This document shows positions 28,163 through 37,651 of a stretch of 64,000 nt of DNA, in pieces. How positions within the stretch are numbered: the stretch's first letter is position 1; each line of letters begins with the position of its first letter. The translations under genes were made by a program, and so were the position numbers. The notes beneath the pieces are model-generated. The model had not been told where the DNA came from. It made no database searches and worked only from the letters and a program-made list of their open reading frames with translations. Where the stretch lies: positions 186,001-250,000 of the forward strand of contig JABSOW010000004.1 of the NCBI GenBank assembly GCA_013215465.1, in the 5' to 3' direction. This DNA is from Colwellia sp. (GTDB taxonomy: Bacteria; Pseudomonadota; Gammaproteobacteria; Enterobacterales; Alteromonadaceae).

Positions 28163-29001
28163 TATATTTTCCCTCGACCATCTGCCTTGGGTGACAATTT
28201 AAAGAGTTCGTTTTGATAACTCGGCGCCTGATAATGAAATGGTACAGGGCCGTCAGCCTTCCCTTGCACAAACTGCTTCACCAGTGGCGACTTATCTGCG
28301 CTGATTTGAGCAGGTGTACCTTGACCAATAATTTTTTGTTCTGCCACAATATAAATATAATCGGCAATACTCATCACCTCAGGAACATCATGCGACACGA
28401 CAACAGACGTTAATCCTAACGCGTCACTAAGAGAGCGAATTAAACGAACAATCACCCCCATTGAAATAGGATCTTGGCCGGCAAAAGGCTCATCATATAA
28501 AATCAATTCTGGATCAAGTGCTATAGCACGTGCTAGTGCCACACGGCGTGCCATTCCCCCAGAAAGTTCATTAGGTTGTAAATTTCGTGCGCCACGTAAC
28601 CCTACCGCCTCTAACTTCATTAGTACTATTTTTTCAATAATATTTTCAGGTAGCTTACTATGTTCACGAATAGGAAAAGCGATATTGTCAAAAACACTCA
28701 TATCAGTAAAAAGAGCGCCACTTTGAAATAACATACTCATGCGCTTACGTGTTTCATATAAATCATGACGGGATAAGCGAGGGATATCTTTACCTGAAAA
28801 TAAAATTTTACCGCTATCTGGTTTAATTTGTCCGCCAATCAAGCGCAATAAGGTTGTTTTACCAATACCGCTTGGCCCCATAATAGCCGTGACTTTCCCG
28901 ATAGGAATAGATAAGCTAATATCATTATAAATAATGCGTTCACCTCGGGTAAAAGTGAGATTTTCAATTTCAATTAGATTTTCTAGCGTTGATAGTGTCA
29001 T
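28162..29001 (-). CDS. mlaF: MlaF phospholipid ABC transporter ATPase
   Basis: 279 residues. Walker [10 protein letters not shown] (about 43-51), signature [14 protein letters not shown], Walker [14 protein letters not shown] and H-loop VVSHDVPE are present. It drives lipid movement by MlaFEDB at the inner membrane. It is the first gene of mlaFEDCB-ibaG-murA and is divergent from yrbG. Confidence 0.95.
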   Translation of the reverse strand: MTLSTLENLIEIENLTFTRGERIIYNDISLSIPIGKVTAIMGPSGIGKTTLLRLIGGQIKPDSGKILFSGKDIPRLSRHDLYETRKRMSMLFQSGALFTDMSVFDNIAFPIREHSKLPENIIEKIVLMKLEAVGLRGARNLQPNELSGGMARRVALARAIALDPELILYDEPFAGQDPISMGVIVRLIRSLSDALGLTSVVVSHDVPEVMSIADYIYIVAEQKIIGQGTPAQISADKSPLVKQFVQGKADGPVPFHYQAPSYQNELFKLSPKADGRGKI

Positions 29002-29345
29002 TTTATAACATCAATGTAGTTAGTTAGTTTCTTATTAATAAAGATTACAGAAAGTCCTGCTTCTAAATAGAAAGCGATTTTACCTGAGCACTTATCATTG
29101 TTCACTAAAAATTAAGAATTAAAAACAAAAAAAATGTCAGAAAATGTAAGAAAGCATCTTTTTTTGGTTTTTATGCCAACTAATGAATAAAATTACAACA
29201 AAATAAAACTATTTTATCTTTGAAGACATTAATTACTTTGTTTTTCGCTCCCAAACAGCGACAATTTAACCTTGTTGTGCCAAATAACTTAGAACTTCTT
29301 ATCTTTCGCACTAAAGTTATTTAGGTATATTAATTGGAGTTATGA
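29002..29345. other. Divergent regulatory region between mlaF and yrbG
   Basis: 344 bases with no credible ORF. It must hold the promoters of the mla and kds/lpt units. A/T-rich runs (AAAACAAAAAAAATG, CTTTTTTTGG) and the yrbG ribosome site (TTGGAG, six bases before the ATG) are visible. A clear -35/-10 pair was not identified with confidence. Confidence 0.5.
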
Positions 29346-30332
29346 ATGTTAGAACAAGTTATTATTTTATTAATTGCCTTCGCAGTACTCGTTTGGAGTG
29401 CTGATAAGTTTGTGTTAGGGGCTTCTTCTTTAGCAAGAAACCTTGGGATTTCTCCAATGATTATTGGCTTAACAATCGTTGCTATGGGTTCCTCAGCGCC
29501 AGAAATGATGGTAGCCGCAGCGGCTTCTCTTCAGGGTAACCCTGATACTGCTATTGGTAATGCTATTGGCTCTAACATAACAAATATAGCCCTAGTACTT
29601 GGCATAACACTGCTGATAAAGCCTTTAGTGGTTTCCTCTTCAACCATTAAACAAGAGCTACCACTGCTACTGATATTAACGATATTTAGCTATTGGATAC
29701 TCTCTGATGATTTTTTTAGCTTTTATGAAGGTTTAGCTTTAATGATCGGTTTCTTTACTTTTATCTCTATATTGCTGATGAAAGCGTTAAAACAACGGAA
29801 AAACAATAATCTTGATGACCCAATGATTATTGAAGCTGAGCACGAAATACCTGAAGCGACCAGTACGGTGAAATCTGTTTTCTGGCTAATTGTTGGTATC
29901 AGCCTGTTGGTTTCAAGTGCACATTTCCTAGTTGATTCTTCTATATTTATCGCTAAAGCATACGGTATAAGTGACTTAGTTATCGGCTTAACGGTTATCG
30001 CCTTAGGAACAAGTTTGCCCGAATTAGCGGCGAGTATTGCCAGCGTAATGAAAAAAGAAGACGATTTGGCCATGGGCAATATTGTTGGCTCTAATATTTT
30101 TAATATCTTAGCGGTATTACCTTTCGCCGGTTTAATAGCCCCAGGACAGATAAACCCAGAAGCATCTTTTCGAGATGCCCCGGTGATGATTGCTATTACT
30201 GGTTTGCTATTTATATTATGTTTTAGTCGTAAATCAGGATACTTTAGACTTACTCGCGCAAAAGGCGCACTATTATTAGTAAGCTTTATTGCTTATCAAG
30301 TATTACTTTTTAGCCAAACCACTTTTAGCTAA
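29346..30332 (+). CDS. yrbG: Calcium/sodium antiporter YrbG family
   Basis: 328 residues with ten or so transmembrane helices in two halves. Each half carries the CaCA alpha-repeat: GLTIVAMGSSAPEMMVAAAASLQG...AIGNAIGSNITNI (about 37-80) and GLTVIALGTSLPELAASIASV...AMGNIVGSNIFNI (about 215-260). It exchanges Na+ and Ca2+ or related ions across the inner membrane. It heads the kds-lpt-rpoN unit, as in E. coli. Confidence 0.94.
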   Translation: MLEQVIILLIAFAVLVWSADKFVLGASSLARNLGISPMIIGLTIVAMGSSAPEMMVAAAASLQGNPDTAIGNAIGSNITNIALVLGITLLIKPLVVSSSTIKQELPLLLILTIFSYWILSDDFFSFYEGLALMIGFFTFISILLMKALKQRKNNNLDDPMIIEAEHEIPEATSTVKSVFWLIVGISLLVSSAHFLVDSSIFIAKAYGISDLVIGLTVIALGTSLPELAASIASVMKKEDDLAMGNIVGSNIFNILAVLPFAGLIAPGQINPEASFRDAPVMIAITGLLFILCFSRKSGYFRLTRAKGALLLVSFIAYQVLLFSQTTFS

Positions 30333-30356
30333 ACGCTTATTTACTGAAGTAGAGCC

Positions 30357-31322
30357 ATGAAAAATTTTAAACAACTTGCCAAAAATGTTATTAACATTGA
30401 ACAACAAGCCATTGCCGAATTATTACAATATATTGATGATAATTTTGAATATGCCTGTCAGCTAATGTTTGCATGTAAAGGCCGTGTGATCGTTATAGGT
30501 ATGGGTAAATCCGGCCATATCGGTGGTAAAATTGCCGCGACATTAGCCAGCACTGGCACACCGTCATTCTTTGTTCATCCCGGCGAAGCTAGCCACGGTG
30601 ACTTGGGTATGATCACCAAAGACGATGTGGTACTGACCATTTCCAACTCAGGTGAAACTGGCGAAGTATTAGCTATTATCCCGGTGATAAAACGTATTGG
30701 CGCTAAACTTATTGCCATGACAGGCAATACCAGCTCTACCTTAGCTAAATTAGCCGACACTCATATTTGTATTAAAGTATCGACTGAAGCTTGCCCATTA
30801 GGATTAGCTCCTACATCAAGTACTACTGCCACGCTTGTTATGGGAGATGCCCTTGCCGTTGCGCTACTTAATGCTAGAGATTTTACTGCTGATGATTTTG
30901 CTTTATCGCACCCCGGCGGTAGCTTAGGTAAACGTTTATTATTATGCTTAAACGATATCATGCACCAAGGTGAACGCTTACCCGTAGTTAATGAACAAGC
31001 GCTAATTAAAGATGCTCTAGTAGAAATGTCGCTAAAAGGCTTAGGCATGACCGCCATTATTAATGACAATAAAGAGTTGGTTGGTTTGTTCACCGATGGC
31101 GACTTACGTCGTATTCTAGATGAACGAATTGATATACATCAAGACATTATTTCTTCTGTAATGACAACGTCACCAACGGTTGCGCAAAGTAATATGTTAG
31201 CCGCACAAGCACTGAACATAATGGAAGATAAAAAAATTAATGGCTTAATTATTGTTAATGAACAGCAACAACCTATTGGTGCTATGAATATGCATGATTT
31301 ACTTAGCTCTGGGGTACTTTAA
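30357..31322 (+). CDS. kdsD: Arabinose-5-phosphate isomerase KdsD
   Basis: 321 residues. An N-terminal SIS domain (about 35-175; GMGKSGHIGGKIAATLASTG, FFVHPGEASHGDLGM) is followed by two CBS domains (about 205-320). It converts ribulose-5-phosphate to arabinose-5-phosphate for Kdo synthesis. TAATG overlap with kdsC indicates coupling. Confidence 0.95.
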   Translation: MKNFKQLAKNVINIEQQAIAELLQYIDDNFEYACQLMFACKGRVIVIGMGKSGHIGGKIAATLASTGTPSFFVHPGEASHGDLGMITKDDVVLTISNSGETGEVLAIIPVIKRIGAKLIAMTGNTSSTLAKLADTHICIKVSTEACPLGLAPTSSTTATLVMGDALAVALLNARDFTADDFALSHPGGSLGKRLLLCLNDIMHQGERLPVVNEQALIKDALVEMSLKGLGMTAIINDNKELVGLFTDGDLRRILDERIDIHQDIISSVMTTSPTVAQSNMLAAQALNIMEDKKINGLIIVNEQQQPIGAMNMHDLLSSGVL

Positions 31323-31891
31323 TGAACAGTATATTAAATACTAGCCCAAATACCTTATACGGTATGGTGAACGAAAGCGTGCTAGTTAAAGCTAAAAAGA
31401 TAAAACTATTAGTGTGCGATGTAGATGGTGTTTTTTCTGATGGCAGGATCTACTTAGGCAATGACGGTGAAGAATTAAAAGCCTTTCATACTAAAGACGG
31501 CTTTGGCATAAAAGCACTTGGCAATAGTGGTGTCACTGTCGCGATAATCACCGGCCGACGTTCAGCCATTGTCGCCAAACGCATGGCGGCGCTTAATGTT
31601 AAACATATTATTCAAGGGCAAGAAGACAAGCTTCCAGCTTTACTTACTTTGGCAAAAGAGCTTGCTATTAGTCTCGACGAAATTGCCTACATTGGCGATG
31701 ACATCCCAGATTTACCTTGTATTGTGCGGATTGCTTTAGGTATCGCCGTACAAGATGCACACCCTATGGTTATAGAAAAAGCCGATTACACCACCTTTAC
31801 TTGCGGTGGTTTTGGTGCAGTCAGAGAGGTTTGTGATTTAATCATGCAATGCCAAGGTTCACTTGAGCGCGCAACAGGCGCTAGTATATGA
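31322..31891 (+). CDS. kdsC: 3-deoxy-D-manno-octulosonate 8-phosphate phosphatase KdsC
   Basis: 189 residues, C0-type HAD phosphatase. Motif I CDVDGVFSDG (about 31-40), motif II VAIITGRRS and motif III IGDDIPDLP are all present. It dephosphorylates Kdo-8-phosphate before CMP-Kdo formation. It sits between kdsD and lptC with overlaps at both ends. Confidence 0.95.
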   Translation: MNSILNTSPNTLYGMVNESVLVKAKKIKLLVCDVDGVFSDGRIYLGNDGEELKAFHTKDGFGIKALGNSGVTVAIITGRRSAIVAKRMAALNVKHIIQGQEDKLPALLTLAKELAISLDEIAYIGDDIPDLPCIVRIALGIAVQDAHPMVIEKADYTTFTCGGFGAVREVCDLIMQCQGSLERATGASI

Positions 31892-32487
31892 CCAGGCTAA
31901 ACTTTTTAGCCTTATTAACCCTGTTATTAGGTGCTATGGCTTACGGAATTATTGAGTGGCGTAACGGGCAAATAACTCCCGGCGAAAGTATTGAAAGTGA
32001 ATTAACCCCCGACTTTATTGCCGAAGCACTAAAAAGTAATATTTATACTCAACTAGGACAACTTTCCCACACAATTGTCGCTGATCGTATGGAGCACTAC
32101 GCTAAACTTGAAGTTACCCACTTTGAGTTACCAAATTACACCTTATATCCAACAAATAATACTCAATCAAAAACATCTTCTATTGAAAAGCAGAATTATC
32201 CATGGAAACTTAGCGCAAAAGAAGCGACACTGTATAAAAACAATAGGGTTATTTTAAATCATCGCGTACACTTAGCGGCTACCGATGAAAGTAGTTTAAT
32301 ACAAGAAATACATTGTAAATATTTAGAGTTAGATTTAAATACCAATATTATCAGTTCAGATCAAACCGTGATGGTACAAGGGAAAGACTTCATCATGTAT
32401 GGCTCTGGCTTGATAATTGACTTAAACACCAAACAAATGACACTGACAGAGCATGTACGCACCATTTATAAAAAAAATAATAGCTAA
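31888..32487 (+). CDS. lptC: LPS export protein LptC
   Basis: 199 residues. One N-terminal transmembrane helix (about 4-22) precedes a periplasmic beta-jellyroll domain with PWKLSAKEATLYKNNRVILNHRVHL. LptC is the bitopic inner-membrane subunit that receives LPS from LptB2FG and hands it to LptA. ATGA overlap with kdsC. Confidence 0.9.
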   Translation: MTRLNFLALLTLLLGAMAYGIIEWRNGQITPGESIESELTPDFIAEALKSNIYTQLGQLSHTIVADRMEHYAKLEVTHFELPNYTLYPTNNTQSKTSSIEKQNYPWKLSAKEATLYKNNRVILNHRVHLAATDESSLIQEIHCKYLELDLNTNIISSDQTVMVQGKDFIMYGSGLIIDLNTKQMTLTEHVRTIYKKNNS

Positions 32488-32494
32488 GCCCTTA

Positions 32495-33067
32495 ATGACA
32501 ATTAAAACGTTCATTACTGGTATATTGCTTACCTCACTGATTTTCGGTTTAGCAGCGCCTGCACATGCAGCTAAAAAAGATCTAAATCAAGAAATCACCA
32601 TTAAATCTAAACGTCAATCTGCTGACTTAAAAAACAAAATAGCGAGTTATTTAGATGATGTTAGCATCACCCAAGGCTCTATCTCTATTATTGCCGACAT
32701 AGTACAAGTTTATAGTACTATTGATAAAAAAACTGGTGTCAAATCTAACACTTATCTTGCCAAGGGCAAGCCTGCAATTTTCAAACAACAATTAGAAGAT
32801 GGTAGTTTAATTAGCTTACAAGCCAATGAGATAAAATATCAACCAGATCAACATAGTATTACCGTTTCAGGTAATGCTCAAGTAAAACAAGCCGGTAGTA
32901 AAATGAGTGGTGATATCATCACCTACAACACCTTAAGCGAAAAGTTAGAGGGACAAAGTAATAACGATGAACACGTTACTACCATTTTACAACCTGTCCA
33001 AATAAAAGCGCAACAAGATCGTTCAGAACTTAAAAAAAAGAAAGCGAATGACAGTGACAATAAATAA
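32495..33067 (+). CDS. lptA: LPS transport periplasmic protein LptA
   Basis: 190 residues from the ATG at 32495; the track start at 32453 lies inside lptC and is not needed. Sec signal peptide [25 protein letters not shown] is cleaved before AKKD. The OstA-like domain carries [39 protein letters not shown] and [15 protein letters not shown]. LptA forms the periplasmic bridge for LPS between LptC and LptD. The gene overlaps lptB by 20 bases. Confidence 0.92.
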   Translation: MTIKTFITGILLTSLIFGLAAPAHAAKKDLNQEITIKSKRQSADLKNKIASYLDDVSITQGSISIIADIVQVYSTIDKKTGVKSNTYLAKGKPAIFKQQLEDGSLISLQANEIKYQPDQHSITVSGNAQVKQAGSKMSGDIITYNTLSEKLEGQSNNDEHVTTILQPVQIKAQQDRSELKKKKANDSDNK

Positions 33068-33830
33068 CGCAGCTCAAACTATCATCACTAATGGCAAGTT
33101 GGCAAAATCAACTTTAATTGCCCAAAACTTATCAAAATCTTATAAAAATAAACAAGTGGTTAAAAGCGTCAGTTTATCCGTTAGTGCTGGACAAATTGTT
33201 GGCTTATTAGGACCAAATGGTGCAGGTAAAACCACTTCTTTCTATATGATAGTCGGGCTAGTGCCCAATGATAATGGCAAAATAATTCTCAATAACGAAG
33301 ATGTCACGCTTGCACCTATGCACGAGCGAGCGCGTTTAGGTATAGGCTACTTACCACAAGAAGCGTCAATATTTAGAAAACTTACCGTGAGCGACAATAT
33401 TATGGCTATTTTGCAAACGCGAAAGGGCCTTAATGAACAAGACAGACAAGAAAAATTAGAACACCTACTGGAAGAATTTAATATCAGCCATATCAAAGAC
33501 AACTTAGGTATGAGTTTGTCTGGCGGAGAAAGGCGCCGAGTAGAAATTGCCCGAGCTCTTGCCGCCGAACCGAAATTCATCTTGCTTGATGAACCCTTTG
33601 CTGGGGTTGACCCTATCTCGGTTGGTGATATTAAAAAAATAATTATTCACCTGAAAGAGCGTGGTATTGGCATACTAATAACCGATCATAATGTCCGTGA
33701 AACACTTGATGTTTGTGAGCATGCTTATATTGTCAGCCATGGCGAAATAATCGCTGAAGGTGATGCGGATCAAATTCTTGCGAATCAAAAGGTAAGAGAT
33801 GTATACCTAGGTGAACAATTCACGTTATAG
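33048..33830 (+). CDS. lptB: LPS export ABC transporter ATPase LptB
   Basis: 260 residues. Walker [10 protein letters not shown], signature [15 protein letters not shown], Walker [14 protein letters not shown] and H-loop [10 protein letters not shown] are all present. It hydrolyses ATP to extract LPS with LptF and LptG. The N-terminal ~20 residues ([20 protein letters not shown]) are an extension compared with E. coli LptB. It lies in the lptCAB block before rpoN. Confidence 0.95.
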   Translation: MTVTINNAAQTIITNGKLAKSTLIAQNLSKSYKNKQVVKSVSLSVSAGQIVGLLGPNGAGKTTSFYMIVGLVPNDNGKIILNNEDVTLAPMHERARLGIGYLPQEASIFRKLTVSDNIMAILQTRKGLNEQDRQEKLEHLLEEFNISHIKDNLGMSLSGGERRRVEIARALAAEPKFILLDEPFAGVDPISVGDIKKIIIHLKERGIGILITDHNVRETLDVCEHAYIVSHGEIIAEGDADQILANQKVRDVYLGEQFTL

Positions 33831-33937
33831 TTAACACATACATGGGTAACTTAAGCTATGCTTATTACGAAAGCAAATATTTACAAGCAAGCAAAGTTAA
33901 TAAAAGCAATAAGACAAATAGGATGTACATAAGGTAG

Positions 33938-35452
33938 ATGCGACCAACTCTGCAACTCCGTATAGGACAACAACTAACCATGACGCCACAACTGCAACAA
34001 GCTATCAAGCTATTGCAGTTGTCAACGTTAGAACTTCAACAAGAAATTCAAGAGATACTTGAAAGCAACCCTTTGCTTGAAGTTAACGAAGATCAAACGT
34101 CTGACTCAGATAATAATCCTGCCGATCGCCTCGAAGAAGCTTTTTCAACAACCGTAGCCGATACGCCAAAAGAAGTGACTGACGGTACAGAAGATGCTAC
34201 AGCAACTATTGATGAAATAAGTACCTCAGAAGCAATGGCAAAGAATGATATTCCTGAAGAATTAAATATCGATACTACTTGGGAAGAGAGCTATAGCGCA
34301 GGTGTATCTAATACGGGTGCTATCAGTAGCCCAAGTGAAGATTATACTTACCAAGGAGAAACTACTGATTCAATTCAAGATCACTTACTTTGGCAAATGC
34401 AATTAACGCCCTTTTCTGACACCGATAGAACGGTGGCCATTGCTATTATTGAAGCGGTTGATGATGCCGGTTACCTAACAGTTTCATGTGAAGATATTTT
34501 AGAAAGTGTTGGTATTGAAAACCTTGAACTAGATGAAGTAGCAGCGGTATTAAAACGTATCAATGTTTTTGATCCTATCGGCGTCGCCGCACCATCTATT
34601 GCGGATTGCTTATTAATTCAACTAAATCAATTTGACTCTAGTACGCCTTTCCTCAAAGAAAGTAAATTAATTATCAGCCAACATATTGATTTACTCGGTA
34701 ATCGCGATTACCGTCAACTGATGCGTAAAACGCGACTTAAAGAAGAGCAATTACGCGAGGTAATGCGTTTAATTCAAAGTTTAAACCCTCGCCCTGGTGA
34801 TGTGATAATTAAGGGCGATGATCAATATGTTATTCCAGATGTTACCGTTGAAAAGAAAAATGGTCGCTGGATTGTAGAATTAAACTCAGATACTGCGCCC
34901 AAGCTGTCGATCAATCAACAATACGCGGCAATGACAAAAACAACGAAATCATCCAGTGATGACGGTCAGTTTATTCGCGCAAACTTGCAAGAAGCTAAGT
35001 GGTTTATAAAAAGCTTAGAGTCACGCAACGATACTTTACTAAAAGTTTCAAATTGCATTGTACAACGCCAACAAGGCTTTTTAGAACATGGGGCAGAGGC
35101 AATGCGCCCTATGGTATTAAATGATATTGCTGAAGCAGTAGACATGCATGAGTCAACCATTTCACGAGTAACAACGCAAAAGTATATGCATACGCCAAGA
35201 GGAATTTTTGAATTGAAATATTTTTTCTCAAGCCATGTAAGTACCGAAAATGGTGGTGAATGTTCATCCACTGCGATTCGATCACTCATTAAGAAACTCA
35301 TTTTAGCGGAGATACCTGCTAAACCGCTAAGTGATAGTAAAATGGCCACATTATTGGCCGAGCAGGGAATTAACGTTGCTAGACGTACGATAGCCAAATA
35401 CCGAGAATCCTTGTCTATTCCGCCGTCTAATCAACGTAAGAGTTTACTCTAA
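33938..35452 (+). CDS. rpoN: RNA polymerase sigma-54 factor
   Basis: 504 residues. A Gln/Leu-rich region I ([28 protein letters not shown], about 12-40) and an acidic region II (about 52-125) precede the core-binding and helix-turn-helix regions. The RpoN box [10 protein letters not shown] near the C-terminus (about 483-492) recognises the -24 element. It directs transcription needing enhancer-binding ATPases. The order rpoN-hpf-ptsN-rapZ-ptsO is conserved. Confidence 0.97.
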   Translation: MRPTLQLRIGQQLTMTPQLQQAIKLLQLSTLELQQEIQEILESNPLLEVNEDQTSDSDNNPADRLEEAFSTTVADTPKEVTDGTEDATATIDEISTSEAMAKNDIPEELNIDTTWEESYSAGVSNTGAISSPSEDYTYQGETTDSIQDHLLWQMQLTPFSDTDRTVAIAIIEAVDDAGYLTVSCEDILESVGIENLELDEVAAVLKRINVFDPIGVAAPSIADCLLIQLNQFDSSTPFLKESKLIISQHIDLLGNRDYRQLMRKTRLKEEQLREVMRLIQSLNPRPGDVIIKGDDQYVIPDVTVEKKNGRWIVELNSDTAPKLSINQQYAAMTKTTKSSSDDGQFIRANLQEAKWFIKSLESRNDTLLKVSNCIVQRQQGFLEHGAEAMRPMVLNDIAEAVDMHESTISRVTTQKYMHTPRGIFELKYFFSSHVSTENGGECSSTAIRSLIKKLILAEIPAKPLSDSKMATLLAEQGINVARRTIAKYRESLSIPPSNQRKSLL

Positions 35453-35490
35453 AACTTAATATCTGTATTTACCCTATAAGGAACATGCAT

Positions 35491-35778
35491 ATGCAAATTA
35501 ATCTTACTGGCCACCATGTAGAAGTAACTTCATCATTACGCGAATACGTTGATAATAAATTTGCCAAATTAGAACGACATTTCGATCATATCAATAATGT
35601 GCACGTAGTCTTAATCGTAGAAAAATTAAACCAAAAGGCCGAAGCAACTGTTCATATGAATGGCACGGAAGTTTTTGCTTCGGCAACGAATGCTGATATG
35701 TACGCTTCTATCGACACCTTAGTTGATAAATTAGATCGCCAGGTTCTCAAATACAAAGGCAAAATTTCGCAACATTAA
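35491..35778 (+). CDS. hpf: Ribosome hibernation promoting factor HPF
   Basis: 95 residues from the second ATG, the exact length of E. coli HPF. AAGGA lies eight bases upstream of this ATG but only two before the track start at 35485. The start MQINLTGHHVEVTSSLREYV and the later DMYASIDTLVDKLDRQVLKYK match the short HPF/YfiA family. It binds 30S subunits and promotes 100S ribosome dimers in stationary phase. Confidence 0.94.
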   Translation: MQINLTGHHVEVTSSLREYVDNKFAKLERHFDHINNVHVVLIVEKLNQKAEATVHMNGTEVFASATNADMYASIDTLVDKLDRQVLKYKGKISQH

Positions 35779-35792
35779 CACCACAGAAACTT

Positions 35793-36242
35793 ATGACACT
35801 ACAAGACATCCTAACACTGGACTGCACTCAATGTGCAGTCCCTGCTAGCAGTAAAAAGCGCATTCTTGAACAAATTTGTCTACTTGCCGCCGAAAAAATA
35901 GGTAGTAGTGCAAGTGATTTATTAGAGAGCATACTTAATAGAGAAAAAATGGGCAGTACCGGTATAGGTAATGGTATTGCAATACCCCACGGTAGATTAA
36001 GTAACACAGATAAAGCGATGGCAGTGTTATTAACAACCGAACAAGCTATTGATTTTGATGCTATTGATAACAAAGCAGTTGATATTTTTATTTGTTTATT
36101 TGTTCCTCAAAATAGTACCCAAGAACACCTAAATACCTTGCAAAGTATTGCAAAATTATTCAGTGATAGAAAAACAGCCAAGCAAGTACGTAAATGTACC
36201 AACAACCAACAACTGTTCAATTTTATCCAACAAACGAATTAA
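35793..36242 (+). CDS. ptsN: Nitrogen PTS EIIA component PtsN
   Basis: 149 residues, PTS EIIA type 2 domain. The phosphoryl-accepting His is in GNGIAIPHGRL (about residue 66). It receives phosphate from NPr and acts as a regulator of K+ transport and other processes rather than as a sugar transporter. It begins 14 bases after hpf. Confidence 0.94.
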   Translation: MTLQDILTLDCTQCAVPASSKKRILEQICLLAAEKIGSSASDLLESILNREKMGSTGIGNGIAIPHGRLSNTDKAMAVLLTTEQAIDFDAIDNKAVDIFICLFVPQNSTQEHLNTLQSIAKLFSDRKTAKQVRKCTNNQQLFNFIQQTN

Positions 36243-36390
36243 GTTGCGAATACGGTAGCACTCGAAGTTAATATACTCATAACATAATCAAGAAAATAAT
36301 AAACTAAAATTAATTCAGCAAGTAAGTTAAATTACGAGTTGTAAATACAGTGTGCGAAACTAGAAAACTCGAAATTCGGAGCTTAAATAG

Positions 36391-37257
36391 ATGAAACTTA
36401 TTATTGTTAGTGGTCGCTCAGGCTCAGGTAAATCAGTAGCGTTAAGAGTGCTAGAAGATTTAGGTTATTACTGCGTAGACAATATACCCATTAATTTACT
36501 ACCAGCATTAACTCACACCGTTATTAATGACTATGAAAATGTTGCCGTAAGCTTAGACGTACGTAACCTACCCAAAGACCCCAACGATATTCCTGAAATT
36601 ATTGAATATCTTCCTAATGCTGTCGAAGTTAGCACACTTTATTTAGATGCCGATGATAACGAGCTTATTCGTCGCTTTAGCGAAACCCGTCGCTTACACC
36701 CCTTGATCAAAAAGAATATCGCGCTTGATCAAGCAATTGCTTTAGAAAAAGAATTATTAACTCCTATTTCAACCAATGCAGATTTATACATTAATACCAG
36801 CCAACTAACTCCACATCAGTTAGCGGACTTAGTTAGAGAGCGTATTTTAGGTAAAAAAACCGGTGCTATGGTTTTGGTGTTCGAATCATTTGGCTTTAAA
36901 CATGGTATACCTGCCGATGCTGATTATGTTTTTGATGCTCGATTTTTGCCAAACCCCTTCTGGGAAAAAGAGCTTAAACCTTATACTGGCTTAGAACAAC
37001 CGGTAAAAGATTTCCTTTCAAGCCAACCTATAGTGACCAAATTCGTTTGGCAAATTAATAGCTTTATGATGACTTGGCTACCACATTTAGAACGTAATAA
37101 TCGCAGCTACGTCACCATTGCTATTGGTTGTACCGGCGGTAAACATAGATCCGTTTATATTGCTGAACTGTTAGCAAATAACTTTCGTAAAGAGCAAAAA
37201 GACGTACAAACTCATCATCGAGATATTGAAAAAACAAAGCAATTGCCCTCTATATGA
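36391..37257 (+). CDS. rapZ: RNase adapter protein RapZ
   Basis: 288 residues. Walker A GRSGSGKS (about 8-15) begins the N-terminal P-loop domain. The C-terminal domain has the conserved IAIGCTGGKHRSVYIAE motif. RapZ binds sRNA and RNase E to control glucosamine-6-phosphate synthesis in E. coli; the family also binds nucleotides. ATGA overlap with ptsO. The 148-base gap after ptsN contains more ACGAGTT/ACTCGAA-like words. Confidence 0.94.
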   Translation: MKLIIVSGRSGSGKSVALRVLEDLGYYCVDNIPINLLPALTHTVINDYENVAVSLDVRNLPKDPNDIPEIIEYLPNAVEVSTLYLDADDNELIRRFSETRRLHPLIKKNIALDQAIALEKELLTPISTNADLYINTSQLTPHQLADLVRERILGKKTGAMVLVFESFGFKHGIPADADYVFDARFLPNPFWEKELKPYTGLEQPVKDFLSSQPIVTKFVWQINSFMMTWLPHLERNNRSYVTIAIGCTGGKHRSVYIAELLANNFRKEQKDVQTHHRDIEKTKQLPSI

Positions 37258-37553
37258 CCATTGGAGCAAGCAATAACTCGATAATCGCCACCAAAGAATT
37301 AACTATTGTTAATAAATTAGGCCTACATGCCCGTGCTGCCAGTAAACTAGCACAACTTTGCCAACAATTTAGCGCAACTATCATCTTAGAGTTAGAGGAA
37401 AAAGAAGCCGATGCCAGTAGTATCATGGCGATAATGTTGCTAGCAGGGGGACAAGGAAAAAGAGTTAAAGTCACCGCGCAAGGAGCAGATGCGCCACAAG
37501 CATTACAAGCCATTAGCCAGCTGATCTCTGATAAATTTGATGAAGGTGAGTAA
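37254..37553 (+). CDS. ptsO: Phosphocarrier protein NPr (nitrogen PTS HPr)
   Basis: 99 residues, HPr fold. The active-site His is in LGLHARAASKLA (about residue 26) and the second conserved site is ASSIMAIMLL. It transfers phosphate from PtsP to PtsN. The N-terminal ~12 residues precede the usual HPr start, so a later start is possible, but the ATGA overlap with rapZ favours this one. Confidence 0.92.
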   Translation: MTIGASNNSIIATKELTIVNKLGLHARAASKLAQLCQQFSATIILELEEKEADASSIMAIMLLAGGQGKRVKVTAQGADAPQALQAISQLISDKFDEGE

Positions 37554-37582
37554 CAATAAGGTAACAAAAAACTGCTAAAATC

Positions 37583-37613
37583 ACTAACTTACGATAAGCT
37601 AATGTAAGTTAGT
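37583..37613. repeat. 10-bp inverted repeat before mgtE
   Basis: ACTAACTTAC (37583-37592) and GTAAGTTAGT (37604-37613) are perfect complements with an 11-base loop. No T run follows, so it may be an operator or a leader hairpin of mgtE rather than a terminator. Confidence 0.5.
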
Positions 37614-37651
37614 CACATATCATGTAAACGCAGCGAATATACGTAATATTT

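Noticed and set aside
36243-36390. Gap between ptsN and rapZ as a small RNA gene
   Set aside because: It holds only A/T-rich sequence and a few ACGAGTT/ACTCGAA words, with no stable hairpin and T run.
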